Positions 1-5,230 of a stretch of 5,511 nucleotides of DNA are shown in pieces. The DNA is from Methanobacteriota archaeon. Lineage in GTDB: Archaea > Hydrothermarchaeota > Hydrothermarchaeia > Hydrothermarchaeales > JACRDW01. The stretch spans positions 1 to 5,511 of the forward strand of contig JACRDW010000057.1 in assembly GCA_016212785.1 (NCBI GenBank), read 5' to 3'. Every line of letters begins with the position of its first letter. The first letter of the stretch is position 1. Position numbers and translations under genes: made by a program. The notes beneath the pieces are model-generated. The model did not search any database. It was not told the origin of the DNA and saw only the letters and a program-made list of their open reading frames with translations.

Positions 1-1029
1 CTCGCTGCCGCATGCCGCAATTCTGTCGCTCTCCTTAAATCTTGCGTGCTCCACGTTTTTTATTACCGTTTTTCCTTTCGCCCTGCATGCGAGCGCAGCG
101 ACGGTGGGCAGCAAATCGGGAGCATTGCCCAGGTCTACTTTTATTCCTTTCAATTCTCTTCCCTTTACCGCAACCTCTCTATCTTTTGCACTCACCTCTG
201 CGCCCATTTTTTTTAAGATACGCAGGAGCTGCCGGTCGCCCTGCTTCGAATCCCTGAAAAGATTTTTAACAGTAATTTCAGAGTGCGTCATCGCTGCAAG
301 CGCAAGGAAGTACGAGGCTGAAGAGTAGTCTCCCTCGACTTCGTATTCTCTTCCTCTATATTTTTGTCCAGCTTTTATGAGAAACTCCTTGTAGCTTTTA
401 TTCTCCACTTTCACTCCGAACTTCTCCATTATATCCAGCGTTAAATCAACATAGGGCTTTGACTTCATCTGAGTCGTTATAGTTATTTTAACATCGTTTT
501 TAGCATAGGGCGCTGCTATTAAAAGTGAAGAAATGAACTGGGAGCTTACATCGCCCCGAATTCTCGCCTCGCCGCCTTCAAAATTTCCTCCCTTTATCAC
601 GAGGGGCGGTGTTCCATTCGTTGAGCGGCTTTCCACACCGAGCTGCCCAAGAGCATCGAGCAGCGGCTGCATCGGGCGGCGCTGTATCGAGGCGTCGCCT
701 GTAAGGGTAACTTTGCCGTCGAGGGCAGCCATGCCCGCGATTAGCCTTATCGTGGTGCCTGAATTTTCGCAGTCTATCACGCTCTCCGGCGTTTTCAGCT
801 TTCCTCCGGAGCCGTGAATCGTTATATCTTCGTTTTCCTCTATTTCAACTCCAAAAGCCCTGCACGCCTTAAGCGTCGCGAGAGTATCCCCTGCTCTAAG
901 GCAGTTCTTAATCTTTGACGTCCCTTCGGCGAGCGAGGCGATTATAAAGCTGCGGTGGGTGTAGCTCTTCGAGGGCGGCGCTGTTATAGAGCCTCTAATT
1001 CCTTCAACTTTTCTGACTTTCACTTCCAT
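1..1029 (-). CDS. aroA: 3-phosphoshikimate 1-carboxyvinyltransferase (EPSP synthase), 3' end missing
   Basis: This enzyme joins phosphoenolpyruvate to shikimate 3-phosphate, the sixth step of the shikimate pathway to aromatic amino acids, in the cytosol. The frame is open from an ATG at 1029 to the window edge and gives 343 residues. The family is usually about 420-430 residues, so roughly 80 C-terminal residues lie outside. Family landmarks appear in order: PPSKSYTHR (18-26, phosphate and substrate binding), NSGTTIR (89-95, PEP-site loop), GDASIQRRPMQPL (111-123), SSQF (162-165), KPYVDLTLDIM (191-201), DYSSASY (234-240), APDLLPTVAALA (303-314, with the expected catalytic Asp305) and RFKESDR (330-336). 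The start is chosen because homology begins within about ten residues of it and AAGGGA lies just upstream. No TATA-like box sits at the usual distance. The upstream DNA is repeat-rich, so the gene may have a long leader. Identity is secure; the exact start is slightly less so. Confidence 0.95.
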   Translation of the reverse strand, partial: MEVKVRKVEGIRGSITAPPSKSYTHRSFIIASLAEGTSKIKNCLRAGDTLATLKACRAFGVEIEENEDITIHGSGGKLKTPESVIDCENSGTTIRLIAGMAALDGKVTLTGDASIQRRPMQPLLDALGQLGVESRSTNGTPPLVIKGGNFEGGEARIRGDVSSQFISSLLIAAPYAKNDVKITITTQMKSKPYVDLTLDIMEKFGVKVENKSYKEFLIKAGQKYRGREYEVEGDYSSASYFLALAAMTHSEITVKNLFRDSKQGDRQLLRILKKMGAEVSAKDREVAVKGRELKGIKVDLGNAPDLLPTVAALACRAKGKTVIKNVEHARFKESDRIAACGSE

Positions 1030-1086
1030 TTCAATCCCTTCGTCCCTTGTTGCTTCGCAACAAGCTCCTCGGTCTTGACCCGTTAT
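1028..1086 (-). repeat. Module copy A, adjoining the aroA start
   Basis: Read on the minus strand this copy has ATAACGGGTCAAGAC (1086-1072), then CGAGG, then a hairpin (1064-1046), then GGGATTGAAAT running into the aroA ATG. The same ordered blocks occur about 200 bp upstream at 1313-1227. The shared 15-mer differs at one position only (ATAACGGG against ATAATGGG), and the GGATTGAAA block is shared. The hairpins between them differ in sequence but occupy the same position. Whether this is a leader element or a dispersed repeat cannot be decided from one window. Confidence 0.6.
1046..1064. repeat. Perfect 8-bp hairpin with TTC loop next to aroA start
   Basis: CTTGTTGC (1046-1053) and GCAACAAG (1057-1064) are perfect reverse complements around a TTC loop. 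The hairpin ends 17 bp upstream of the aroA start and would lie in its transcript if transcription begins further out. It shares the GCTTCGC core with the hairpins at 1316-1332 and 3986-3998, so it looks like one member of a small palindromic repeat family. No T-run follows it on the aroA strand, so it is not an obvious terminator. Confidence 0.75.
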
Positions 1087-1113
1087 TGCAGTTCGCTTCG
1101 CTCACTTGCGTTA

Positions 1114-1177
1114 GCAAGACTTCCGACAGGAAGCTGGTAGGTGTACCGTCTTCCTATCGAAAGAGCGCAAGTCTTGC
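1114..1177. repeat. 64-bp multi-segment stem-loop
   Basis: GCAAGACTT (1114-1122) pairs perfectly with AAGTCTTGC (1169-1177). Nested inside are CGA/TCG (1124-1126 with 1157-1159), AGGAAG/CTTCCT (1128-1133 with 1150-1155) and GGTA/TACC (1136-1139 with 1144-1147) around a GGTG loop. The right arm also takes part in a local palindrome, GCGCAAG-T-CTTGCGC (1165-1179), so two alternative folds share the same bases. Such a long stacked structure is unlikely by chance in a non-coding stretch of this length. Its function is unknown. Confidence 0.6.
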
Positions 1178-1226
1178 GCACTAGCTTCGCTATTTGTTTT
1201 CCCCGAGGGCTTTTTTTAAAAGGGCT

Positions 1227-1313
1227 CATTTTCAATCCACTCGTTTTTAAACGTCTGAAAATTTGCATTCGCAAATTTTCTACGTTTTAAGACCTCGTGT
1301 CTTGACCCATTAT
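1227..1313 (-). repeat. Module copy B
   Basis: On the minus strand this copy reads ATAATGGGTCAAGAC (1313-1299), a CGAGG block, a long hairpin (1285-1251), an ACGAG block and GGATTGAAAATG ending at 1227. The order matches copy A at the aroA start. The ATG that ends it opens a 48-codon frame (1229 to 1083) which stops inside copy A. I do not regard that frame as a real gene, because its sequence is made mostly of palindromes. Confidence 0.6.
1251..1285. repeat. Long A/T-rich hairpin inside module copy B
   Basis: GAAAATTTGC (1257-1266) and GCAAATTTTC (1271-1280) are a perfect 10-bp inverted repeat around an ATTC loop. ACGT (1251-1254) and ACGT (1282-1285) extend the stem after a small bulge. 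The loop-closing GC-ATTC-GC resembles the GC-TTC-GC centres of the other hairpins. Confidence 0.7.
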
Positions 1314-1315
1314 AC

Positions 1316-1332
1316 CACTTGCTTCGCAAGTG
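1316..1332. repeat. Perfect 7-bp hairpin with TTC loop
   Basis: CACTTGC (1316-1322) and GCAAGTG (1326-1332) are perfect reverse complements with a TTC loop. It shares its core with the hairpin at 3986-3998 beside the leuD stop, so the repeat family is not confined to one intergenic gap. Confidence 0.7.
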
Positions 1333-1340
1333 CAACTTTG

Positions 1341-1434
1341 GGTGTCGGCACGAGTAGGCATTCGAGAAGACAGACGTAGGGACAATCCCTACGTCAAGTT
1401 GTTTGAAAAGCTTGCCTACGAAGTGCTGAGAACC
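1341..1434. repeat. Nested palindrome upstream of the winged-helix gene
   Basis: The centre is a perfect 10-bp dyad, GACGTAGGGA (1373-1382) and TCCCTACGTC (1386-1395), around CAA. Outside it, GTAGGCA (1354-1360) matches TGCCTAC (1413-1419), and further out GCAC (1348-1351) and GGT (1341-1343) match GTGC (1423-1426) and ACC (1432-1434). The element stops 6 bp before the TATA-like box of the winged-helix gene. It could be an operator region or a transcribed hairpin. The repeated CGTAGG half-site favours protein binding. Confidence 0.65.
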
Positions 1435-1440
1435 GATATG

Positions 1441-1448
1441 AATATATA
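1441..1448 (+). promoter_or_regulatory. TATA box for the winged-helix gene
   Basis: AATATATA lies about 40 bp before the ATG at 1486. Archaeal transcription usually starts some 25 bp downstream of the box, which would give a leader of about 15-20 nt just long enough to hold the Shine-Dalgarno site at 1472-1478. On the opposite strand the same bases read TATATATT, so they could also serve a long leader toward aroA. Confidence 0.55.
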
Positions 1449-1471
1449 CCATGACATGCTATATGTTAGTC

Positions 1472-1478
1472 GAGGGAG
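1472..1478 (+). promoter_or_regulatory. Shine-Dalgarno site of the winged-helix gene
   Basis: GAGGGAG ends 7 bp before the ATG at 1486 and is the only purine-rich anti-16S match nearby. It supports 1486 as the start. Confidence 0.6.
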
Positions 1479-1485
1479 TTTTTAA

Positions 1486-1773
1486 ATGTTGTCAAATCTT
1501 GAAGACGAAATTGAGCTGATACGTAGGCATGTTAAGATTTTGAAGCTCGTAATTAAAAACCAACCGATAGGCATTATCAGGCTCGCAAAGCTCAGTAAGC
1601 TTCCCACGCACAAAGTTCGCTATTCTCTTAGAATGCTTGAACGTAACGGAATAATAAGGCCCTCTCCGAGAGGCGCAGTTTCTACAAATGAAGCTAAAAA
1701 ATTTCTTGGGGCGCTGCCTTCGAAACTCAAACCGATGGCAGGTAGACTGCAGGAAGTAATCTCGCTACTTTAG
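1486..1773 (+). CDS. Small winged-helix DNA-binding protein, putative transcriptional regulator
   Basis: This 95-residue protein appears to be a single winged helix-turn-helix domain. A basic N-terminal helix (about 7-25, with RRHVKILKLV) leads into IGIIRLAKLSKLPTHKVRYSLRMLERNGII (about 28-57), the usual arrangement of helix, turn, recognition helix and start of the wing. PSPRGAVST (59-67) fits the wing. A C-terminal helix (about 81-95) could dimerise. There are no membrane segments or metal-binding cysteines. Comparable small proteins occur in euryarchaea as predicted regulators; I know of no defined target. The gene has its own TATA box and Shine-Dalgarno site and follows a nested palindrome. 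A CGTAGGCA motif recurs inside the gene at 1522-1529 and in the palindrome, which suggests autoregulation. The 3' end overlaps the convergent BFN gene by 9 bp. Confidence 0.85.
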   Translation: MLSNLEDEIELIRRHVKILKLVIKNQPIGIIRLAKLSKLPTHKVRYSLRMLERNGIIRPSPRGAVSTNEAKKFLGALPSKLKPMAGRLQEVISLL

Positions 1774-2199
1774 TTTGTAGGATTTTTTATCCACGGAGGC
1801 GTTTTCCATAACCTTTTTCGAAACGTAAACAGGCGCTTCGCATCTAATCGCAAGCGCTATGCTGTCGCTCGGTCTGGCATCGAATTCGTATTCGTCTCCG
1901 TTTTTCTTGACGATTATTCTCGCAAAAAATATTCCGTCGTTCAGGTCGTCTATTACGACTTTTTCTATTTTCGATTTCAGCTCCTCCATGATGTTTATGA
2001 GCAGGTCGTGCGTCAGCGGTCGCGGGTACGGAAGTTTTTCCAGCGCGGTTTGAATGGAGAAAGCCTCCGCTGCGCCGATGTAAATCGGCAGTATCCTCTT
2101 CTCTTCGTTCTCTAAGAATACGATAGGCGTAACTCCTTCAGGAGCATTCGCCATAAACACTCCGCTGATTTTCACTTTCTGGAACTTTGAGTCGTCCAT
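1765..2199 (-). CDS. Bifunctional nuclease (BFN/DUF151) family protein
   Basis: A 144-residue member of the BFN/DUF151 family (COG1259), small cytosolic proteins found in archaea, bacteria and plants; a plant member has DNase and RNase activity, but the archaeal role is not established. Visible hallmarks are the N-terminal strand KVKISGVF, the stretch VTPIVFLENEEKRILPIYIG (about 23-42), the AEAFSIQTAL helix, PRPLTHDLL (59-67), and the signature DARPSDSIALAIR (about 106-118) followed by APVYV. The ATG at 2199 is preferred. A longer frame reaches an ATG at 2277, but that would add 26 non-homologous residues and run into leuC. There is no Shine-Dalgarno match, and a TATA box lies 27-34 bp upstream, so the mRNA is probably leaderless. 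The gene is divergent from leuC and convergent with the winged-helix gene. Confidence 0.9.
   Translation of the reverse strand: MDDSKFQKVKISGVFMANAPEGVTPIVFLENEEKRILPIYIGAAEAFSIQTALEKLPYPRPLTHDLLINIMEELKSKIEKVVIDDLNDGIFFARIIVKKNGDEYEFDARPSDSIALAIRCEAPVYVSKKVMENASVDKKSYKLK
1783..1788 (+). terminator. Possible T-run terminator after the winged-helix gene
   Basis: A six-T run starts 10 bp past the stop codon of the winged-helix gene, on its coding strand. Archaeal termination often uses such runs without a hairpin. It is also the Lys-Lys codon pair near the end of the BFN gene on the other strand, so it may be coincidental. Confidence 0.25.
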
Positions 2200-2209
2200 A
2201 ACACAAACG

Positions 2210-2216
2210 TTTTTAA
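2210..2216 (+). promoter_or_regulatory. TATA-like box for leuC
   Basis: TTTTTAA lies 28-34 bp before the leuC ATG at 2244, the distance expected for a leaderless transcript starting at the initiator codon. The better TATA match on this strand (2226-2233) is too close: it would start transcription inside the gene. Confidence 0.4.
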
Positions 2217-2225
2217 CGGGAGTAG

Positions 2226-2233
2226 TATAAATA
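2226..2233 (-). promoter_or_regulatory. TATA box for the BFN gene
   Basis: On the minus strand the bases read TATTTATA, 27-34 bp upstream of the BFN ATG at 2199. That is ideal for a leaderless transcript and agrees with the absence of a Shine-Dalgarno site there. Confidence 0.5.
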
Positions 2234-2243
2234 GTTTGAGGAC

Positions 2244-3500
2244 ATGGCAACGATATCTGAGAAAATTCTTGCAGCAAAATCTGGCAGAAAAAAAGTAGAG
2301 CCGGGCGAGATTGTGGAGGCAGAGGTAGACTATGTCATGGTTAACGATGTCACAGGCCTGCCTGCCTTCGAGGTTTTTGAGAAATTCAATGCGCAGCCGA
2401 TTAGGGAAAAAGTGGTGCTGATACCGGACCACTACGTTCCAAACAAAGACATTGCTTCTGCTGAGCAGGCGAAGGCGATGCGGGAGTTTGCTAAAAAATA
2501 TAAACTGCAAAATTATTTTGAAGTGGGCAGGGCAGGAGTATGCCACCAGCACATGATTGAGCAGGGCTTTGTAGCTCCCGGCAGGCTTATAATAGGCGCA
2601 GACTCGCATACCTGCTCTCACGGCGCTTTGGGTGCCTTTTCGACGGGTGTCGGTTCTACGGAAGCTGCGTCTGCAATGGCTCTGGGCAAGCTCTGGTTCA
2701 AAGTGCCCGAGACGCAAAAATTCGTAATAAACGGAAAGCCCGGCAAGTACGTTATGGGGAAAGATATCATCCTGCACATAATAGGCGACATAGGCGTGGA
2801 CGGCGCGCTTTATAAGGCAATGGAGTTTTACGGCAGCACAATCGAATTGCTGAGCCTTGCTGACAGAATATCAATATCGAACATGGCGGTAGAGGCAGGT
2901 GCGAAGACTGGAATTATTTCTCCTGACAAAAAAGTTTTTGACTATCTGAAGGGAAGAGTGCGAGGGAAATACAGACCAGTTTATGCGGATAAAAACGCAG
3001 AGTATGCAGAGACCTTTACTTACGAGGCGAGCGATATTCCGTGCACAGTTGCAAGGCCTTTCCTGCCCAGCAACACTGCGCCAGCAAGAGAGCTAGGCGG
3101 CGTTTCGATAGACCAGGCATATCTCGGCTCCTGTACAAATGGAAGAATTGAGGACATTCGGATGGCTGCAAAAATACTGAAGGGCAGAAAAGTTCACAAA
3201 AACGTGAGAATGATTGTAGTACCGGCAAGCAAGCAAATCTTTGAGCAGGCAATGAAAGAAGGTCTGATAAAAATATTAATGGACGCAAATGCGTACGTCA
3301 GCGGGCCGACCTGCGGCGCCTGCCTGGGCGGCTACATGGGCGTTCTCGCAAGCGGAGAGCGCTGCATATCGTCGACGAATCGAAACTTCGTGGGCAGAAT
3401 GGGGCACAAGAAAAGCGAGGTTTATCTTGCGAATCCTGCGGTGGTTGCTGCGAGTGCGGTGACTGGGAGGATAACTGACCCGGGAGAGCTGAAAAAATGA
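2244..3500 (+). CDS. leuC: 3-isopropylmalate dehydratase large subunit (isopropylmalate/homoaconitate isomerase family)
   Basis: This is the catalytic large subunit of the aconitase-superfamily isomerase that converts 2-isopropylmalate to 3-isopropylmalate in leucine synthesis. It has 418 residues, the usual length for the archaeal stand-alone form. The [4Fe-4S] cluster ligands are visible as Cys297 in SCTNG (296-300) and Cys357 and Cys360 in PTCGAC. Active-site landmarks include NDVTG (34-38), ADSHTCSHGALGAFSTGVGSTE (119-140) and SSTNRNFVGRMG (376-387). The N-terminus (MATISEKILAAKSG) aligns well with archaeal relatives, supporting the 2244 start. The next gene is the small subunit, overlapping by 4 bp (ATGA), so the two are translationally coupled. 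The methanogen homoaconitase large subunit is closely related and cannot be separated by this sequence alone. The choice of leucine rests on the small-subunit loop. Confidence 0.92.
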   Translation: MATISEKILAAKSGRKKVEPGEIVEAEVDYVMVNDVTGLPAFEVFEKFNAQPIREKVVLIPDHYVPNKDIASAEQAKAMREFAKKYKLQNYFEVGRAGVCHQHMIEQGFVAPGRLIIGADSHTCSHGALGAFSTGVGSTEAASAMALGKLWFKVPETQKFVINGKPGKYVMGKDIILHIIGDIGVDGALYKAMEFYGSTIELLSLADRISISNMAVEAGAKTGIISPDKKVFDYLKGRVRGKYRPVYADKNAEYAETFTYEASDIPCTVARPFLPSNTAPARELGGVSIDQAYLGSCTNGRIEDIRMAAKILKGRKVHKNVRMIVVPASKQIFEQAMKEGLIKILMDANAYVSGPTCGACLGGYMGVLASGERCISSTNRNFVGRMGHKKSEVYLANPAVVAASAVTGRITDPGELKK

Positions 3501-4003
3501 AAATCAAGGGCAGAGTCTGGCGCTTCGGAGACAACATAGATACAGACCAGATTATTCCAGCAGAGTATCTCGTTACCGGCGATTCGGAGGAATTAGCAAA
3601 GCACGCCTTCGAGAAGGTCAGACCGGAGTTTGCCGGAAAAGTGCGGAAGGGCGACATCATAGTTGCTGGTAAAAACTTCGGCTGCGGCTCAAGCAGAGAG
3701 CATGCTGCGCGGGCATTGGTTGGCAGCGGGGTAGCCTGCGTCGCTGCAGCCTCTTTTGCAAGGATATTTTTCAGAAATTCGATAAACATAAGCCTGCCTT
3801 TGGTTGAATGCGTGGTTGATGCAGAAGATGGTGACGAAATAGAGATAGATTTCGGCAGAGGAAGCATTGAAGTAAATGGCAGGCACTTTGCATTTAAACC
3901 TCTCCCAAAGTTTTTGCAAAATTTGCTTGGATCAGGGGGGTTGATTGAGTACACCCAGCGTAAGCTGGGGCGCAAGGCTCACGAACTTGCTTCGCAAGCG
4001 TAA
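3497..4003 (+). CDS. leuD: 3-isopropylmalate dehydratase small subunit
   Basis: This 168-residue swivelling-domain subunit completes the active site of the LeuC partner. The conserved GDNIDTDQIIPAEYL (11-25) and GKNFGCGSSREHA (58-70) are intact, as is RNSINISLPLVE (93-104). The loop after the conserved Tyr reads YLVT (24-27). From memory, homoaconitases carry YLRT, with Arg binding the extra carboxylate, while isopropylmalate isomerases carry a hydrophobic residue there. The Val therefore favours isopropylmalate, with reduced certainty because the fourth residue is Thr. The start overlaps the leuC stop (ATGA), with GGGAG about 10 bp upstream. The last 15 or so residues, rich in Lys, Arg and Ala, are encoded by repeat DNA (3954-4003), and the TAA itself lies in a repeat copy, so the natural C-terminus may have been replaced or extended. 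Confidence 0.9.
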   Translation: MKIKGRVWRFGDNIDTDQIIPAEYLVTGDSEELAKHAFEKVRPEFAGKVRKGDIIVAGKNFGCGSSREHAARALVGSGVACVAAASFARIFFRNSINISLPLVECVVDAEDGDEIEIDFGRGSIEVNGRHFAFKPLPKFLQNLLGSGGLIEYTQRKLGRKAHELASQA

Positions 4004-4018
4004 GCTGGAGCGCAAAGG
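3954..4018. repeat. Direct and inverted repeats over the leuD end
   Basis: AGCGTAAGCTGGGGCGCAAGG (3957-3977) recurs as a near-copy at 3997-4018 with one substitution and one inserted A, exactly 40 bp away at its left end. The first copy is preceded by CCC, which creates a 6-bp stem CCCAGC/GCTGGG (3954-3959, 3964-3969) closed by a GTAA tetraloop. Between the copies sits the hairpin CTTGC-TTC-GCAAG (3986-3998), matching the family at 1046-1064 and 1316-1332. The second copy ends at the base before the TATA box of cetZ. Confidence 0.7.
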
Positions 4019-4027
4019 TATATATAA
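4019..4027 (+). promoter_or_regulatory. TATA box for the cetZ operon
   Basis: TATATATAA lies 43-51 bp before the cetZ ATG. Initiation about 25 bp downstream gives a leader of about 20 nt containing the Shine-Dalgarno site at 4059-4063. It shows that cetZ need not depend on the leuCD transcript, and it directly follows a repeat copy. Confidence 0.65.
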
Positions 4028-4058
4028 GTAAAAACGATAAATTAAAAATCGCAAAGTC

Positions 4059-4063
4059 AGGAG
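4059..4063 (+). promoter_or_regulatory. Shine-Dalgarno site of cetZ
   Basis: AGGAG lies 6 bp before the ATG at 4070, at optimal spacing, and supports that start. Confidence 0.7.
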
Positions 4064-4069
4064 TAAAAA

Positions 4070-5221
4070 ATGAAAGTCTTAATCGTTGGTATTGGACAAG
4101 CTGGCGGAAAAATCGCTGACCAGTTTTTAATGGACGACAGGAAGAGCCATGTGCCGCACACCTTTGAAGCGATAGCGATAAACACTGCGGTATCTGACCT
4201 GACCGGGTTAGGATATATTCCGAATAAAGACAGGATACTCGTAGGCGAAACCTTGGTCAAAGGGCACGGCGTGGGCGCTGACAACAAGAAGGCTGCACAG
4301 ATAGCAGAGGACGACATTGAAATAATTCTCAACAGAATTTCGAAATCAGGCGTGAGCAACTTAGACGCTTTTTTCCTGGTCGCTTCTCTCGGCGGTGGAA
4401 CAGGAAGCGGCACCATTCCTATCGTGGCAAGGCACTTGAAGAGAATCTATGACGAGCCGGTATACGCAATAGCCGTAATACCTGCAGACAACGAGGGCGA
4501 CATTTATACTCTGAATACTGCCCGCAGCCTGAAAGCTCTGCTGCCAAACTGCGATGCAGTGATAGTCGTGGACAACGGAGCATTTTTGAAGTCCGGCGAA
4601 AGCGTAAAGGAGGCATACGACAGAATAAACGGTTCAATAGTGAAAAGACTCGGAATTCTGTGCAGAGCTGGAGAGGCGAGGTCAAGGTCGCAGGTCGGAG
4701 AAAAAGTCGTGGACGCTTCCGAGATAATCAACACCCTGCAGGGCGGAGGAATATGCAGCATAGGCTATGCCTCCGAGGAAATCAAAGGTGCGGGTATTCT
4801 TTCGAAGGTACTGAAAAAGAAAGGCTATGAGCTGGGCAAGGCTTCAAGGATACTTTCAGTTGTCAAGCACGCTGTTAAGGAGAATTTGTTCCTGCCGTGC
4901 GACTACACTTCCGCGAATAAAGCTCTCATTATAATAGCAGGCCCGCCTGAAGAGCTGGACAGAAAAGGAATAGAAAAAGCCAGGGAGTGGCTGGAAGATA
5001 CGATTGCAGGAACAGAGGTTCGAGGAGGGGATTATCCTCTGCCGAAGAGCGGCTACGTAGGCTGCGTTGTTCTCCTAGCAGGAATAGCCAACGCTCCAAG
5101 AATAAAAACGATGCTGGAGAGAGCCAAGGTCGTTCAGGAGAAAATTGGAGTGGAGCCGAAGCGGGAGAAGGATTTGGACAAGTTGCTCGGCGGCATAGAG
5201 AGTATAGAGGATGCGAAGTAG
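4070..5221 (+). CDS. cetZ: CetZ-type tubulin/FtsZ-superfamily cytoskeletal GTPase
   Basis: This 383-residue GTPase belongs to the archaeal CetZ branch of the tubulin superfamily, which forms filaments affecting cell shape and motility in haloarchaea. Nucleotide-binding loops appear in order: GIGQAGGKI (7-15), KGHGVGADN (64-72), the signature GGGTGSG (108-114), and the 140-185 region with IYTLNTARS and a conserved DN pair (168-169). The stretch VVDASEIINTLQGGGICSIGYASEE (213-237) is typical of CetZ rather than FtsZ. The T7 loop, which completes GTP hydrolysis in the adjoining subunit, reads LPCD (275-278), the CetZ pattern rather than the FtsZ NxDFAD form. AGPPEELDRKGIE (290-302) and EVRGGDYPLP (316-325) are further CetZ hallmarks. 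The C-terminus is short and charged without an evident long tail. A second tubulin-family gene follows 9 bp downstream. Confidence 0.93.
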   Translation: MKVLIVGIGQAGGKIADQFLMDDRKSHVPHTFEAIAINTAVSDLTGLGYIPNKDRILVGETLVKGHGVGADNKKAAQIAEDDIEIILNRISKSGVSNLDAFFLVASLGGGTGSGTIPIVARHLKRIYDEPVYAIAVIPADNEGDIYTLNTARSLKALLPNCDAVIVVDNGAFLKSGESVKEAYDRINGSIVKRLGILCRAGEARSRSQVGEKVVDASEIINTLQGGGICSIGYASEEIKGAGILSKVLKKKGYELGKASRILSVVKHAVKENLFLPCDYTSANKALIIIAGPPEELDRKGIEKAREWLEDTIAGTEVRGGDYPLPKSGYVGCVVLLAGIANAPRIKTMLERAKVVQEKIGVEPKREKDLDKLLGGIESIEDAK

Positions 5222-5225
5222 GGTG
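5220..5225 (+). promoter_or_regulatory. Shine-Dalgarno site of the second tubulin gene, overlapping the cetZ stop
   Basis: AGGGTG overlaps the cetZ stop codon and lies 5 bp before the ATG at 5231. This implies translation of both genes from one mRNA. Confidence 0.5.
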
Positions 5226-5230
5226 CAGAG

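Larger units (their letters stand above)
1030..1485. other. Repeat-rich intergenic region without a convincing gene
   Basis: This 456-bp stretch lies between the divergent aroA and winged-helix genes. Open frames of 48-78 codons exist on the minus strand (for example 1229 to 1083 and 1452 to 1216), but they read straight through the palindromes and resemble no family I recognise. The stretch holds several short hairpins around GCTTCGC, three longer imperfect palindromes (1114-1177, 1251-1285, 1341-1434) and a two-copy module (1028-1086 and 1227-1313). I found no tRNA T-loop signature on either strand and none of the RNase P or SRP RNA signature motifs I looked for. It may be a cluster of dispersed repeats, a long structured leader of aroA, or an unrecognised RNA. 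Confidence 0.7.

Noticed and set aside
1028..1040. GGGATTGAAA at the aroA start looks like the end of some archaeal CRISPR repeats.
   Set aside because: It occurs only twice, with no regularly spaced repeats or spacers, so there is no array.
1227..1313. Possible tRNA on the minus strand, because GTGGTATAATGGG resembles a tRNA D-arm.
   Set aside because: No acceptor stem pairing and no GGTTCRANNCC T-arm follow at the required distance.
1216..1452. A 78-codon open frame on the minus strand in the intergenic region, and the overlapping frame 1083-1274.
   Set aside because: Both run through the palindromes, resemble no family I know, lack a convincing ribosome-binding site and overlap each other. 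Openness is explained by repeat composition.
2200..2277. A longer BFN protein starting at the ATG at 2277.
   Set aside because: The 26 extra residues match no family sequence, overlap leuC and would bury the divergent promoters. The TATA position fits the start at 2199.
2343..2357. LeuC has Asn34 where some relatives have His before the conserved Asp (NDVTG against HDVTG).
   Set aside because: From family knowledge the ND form is a common variant in LeuC-type proteins, so it is not evidence of lost activity.
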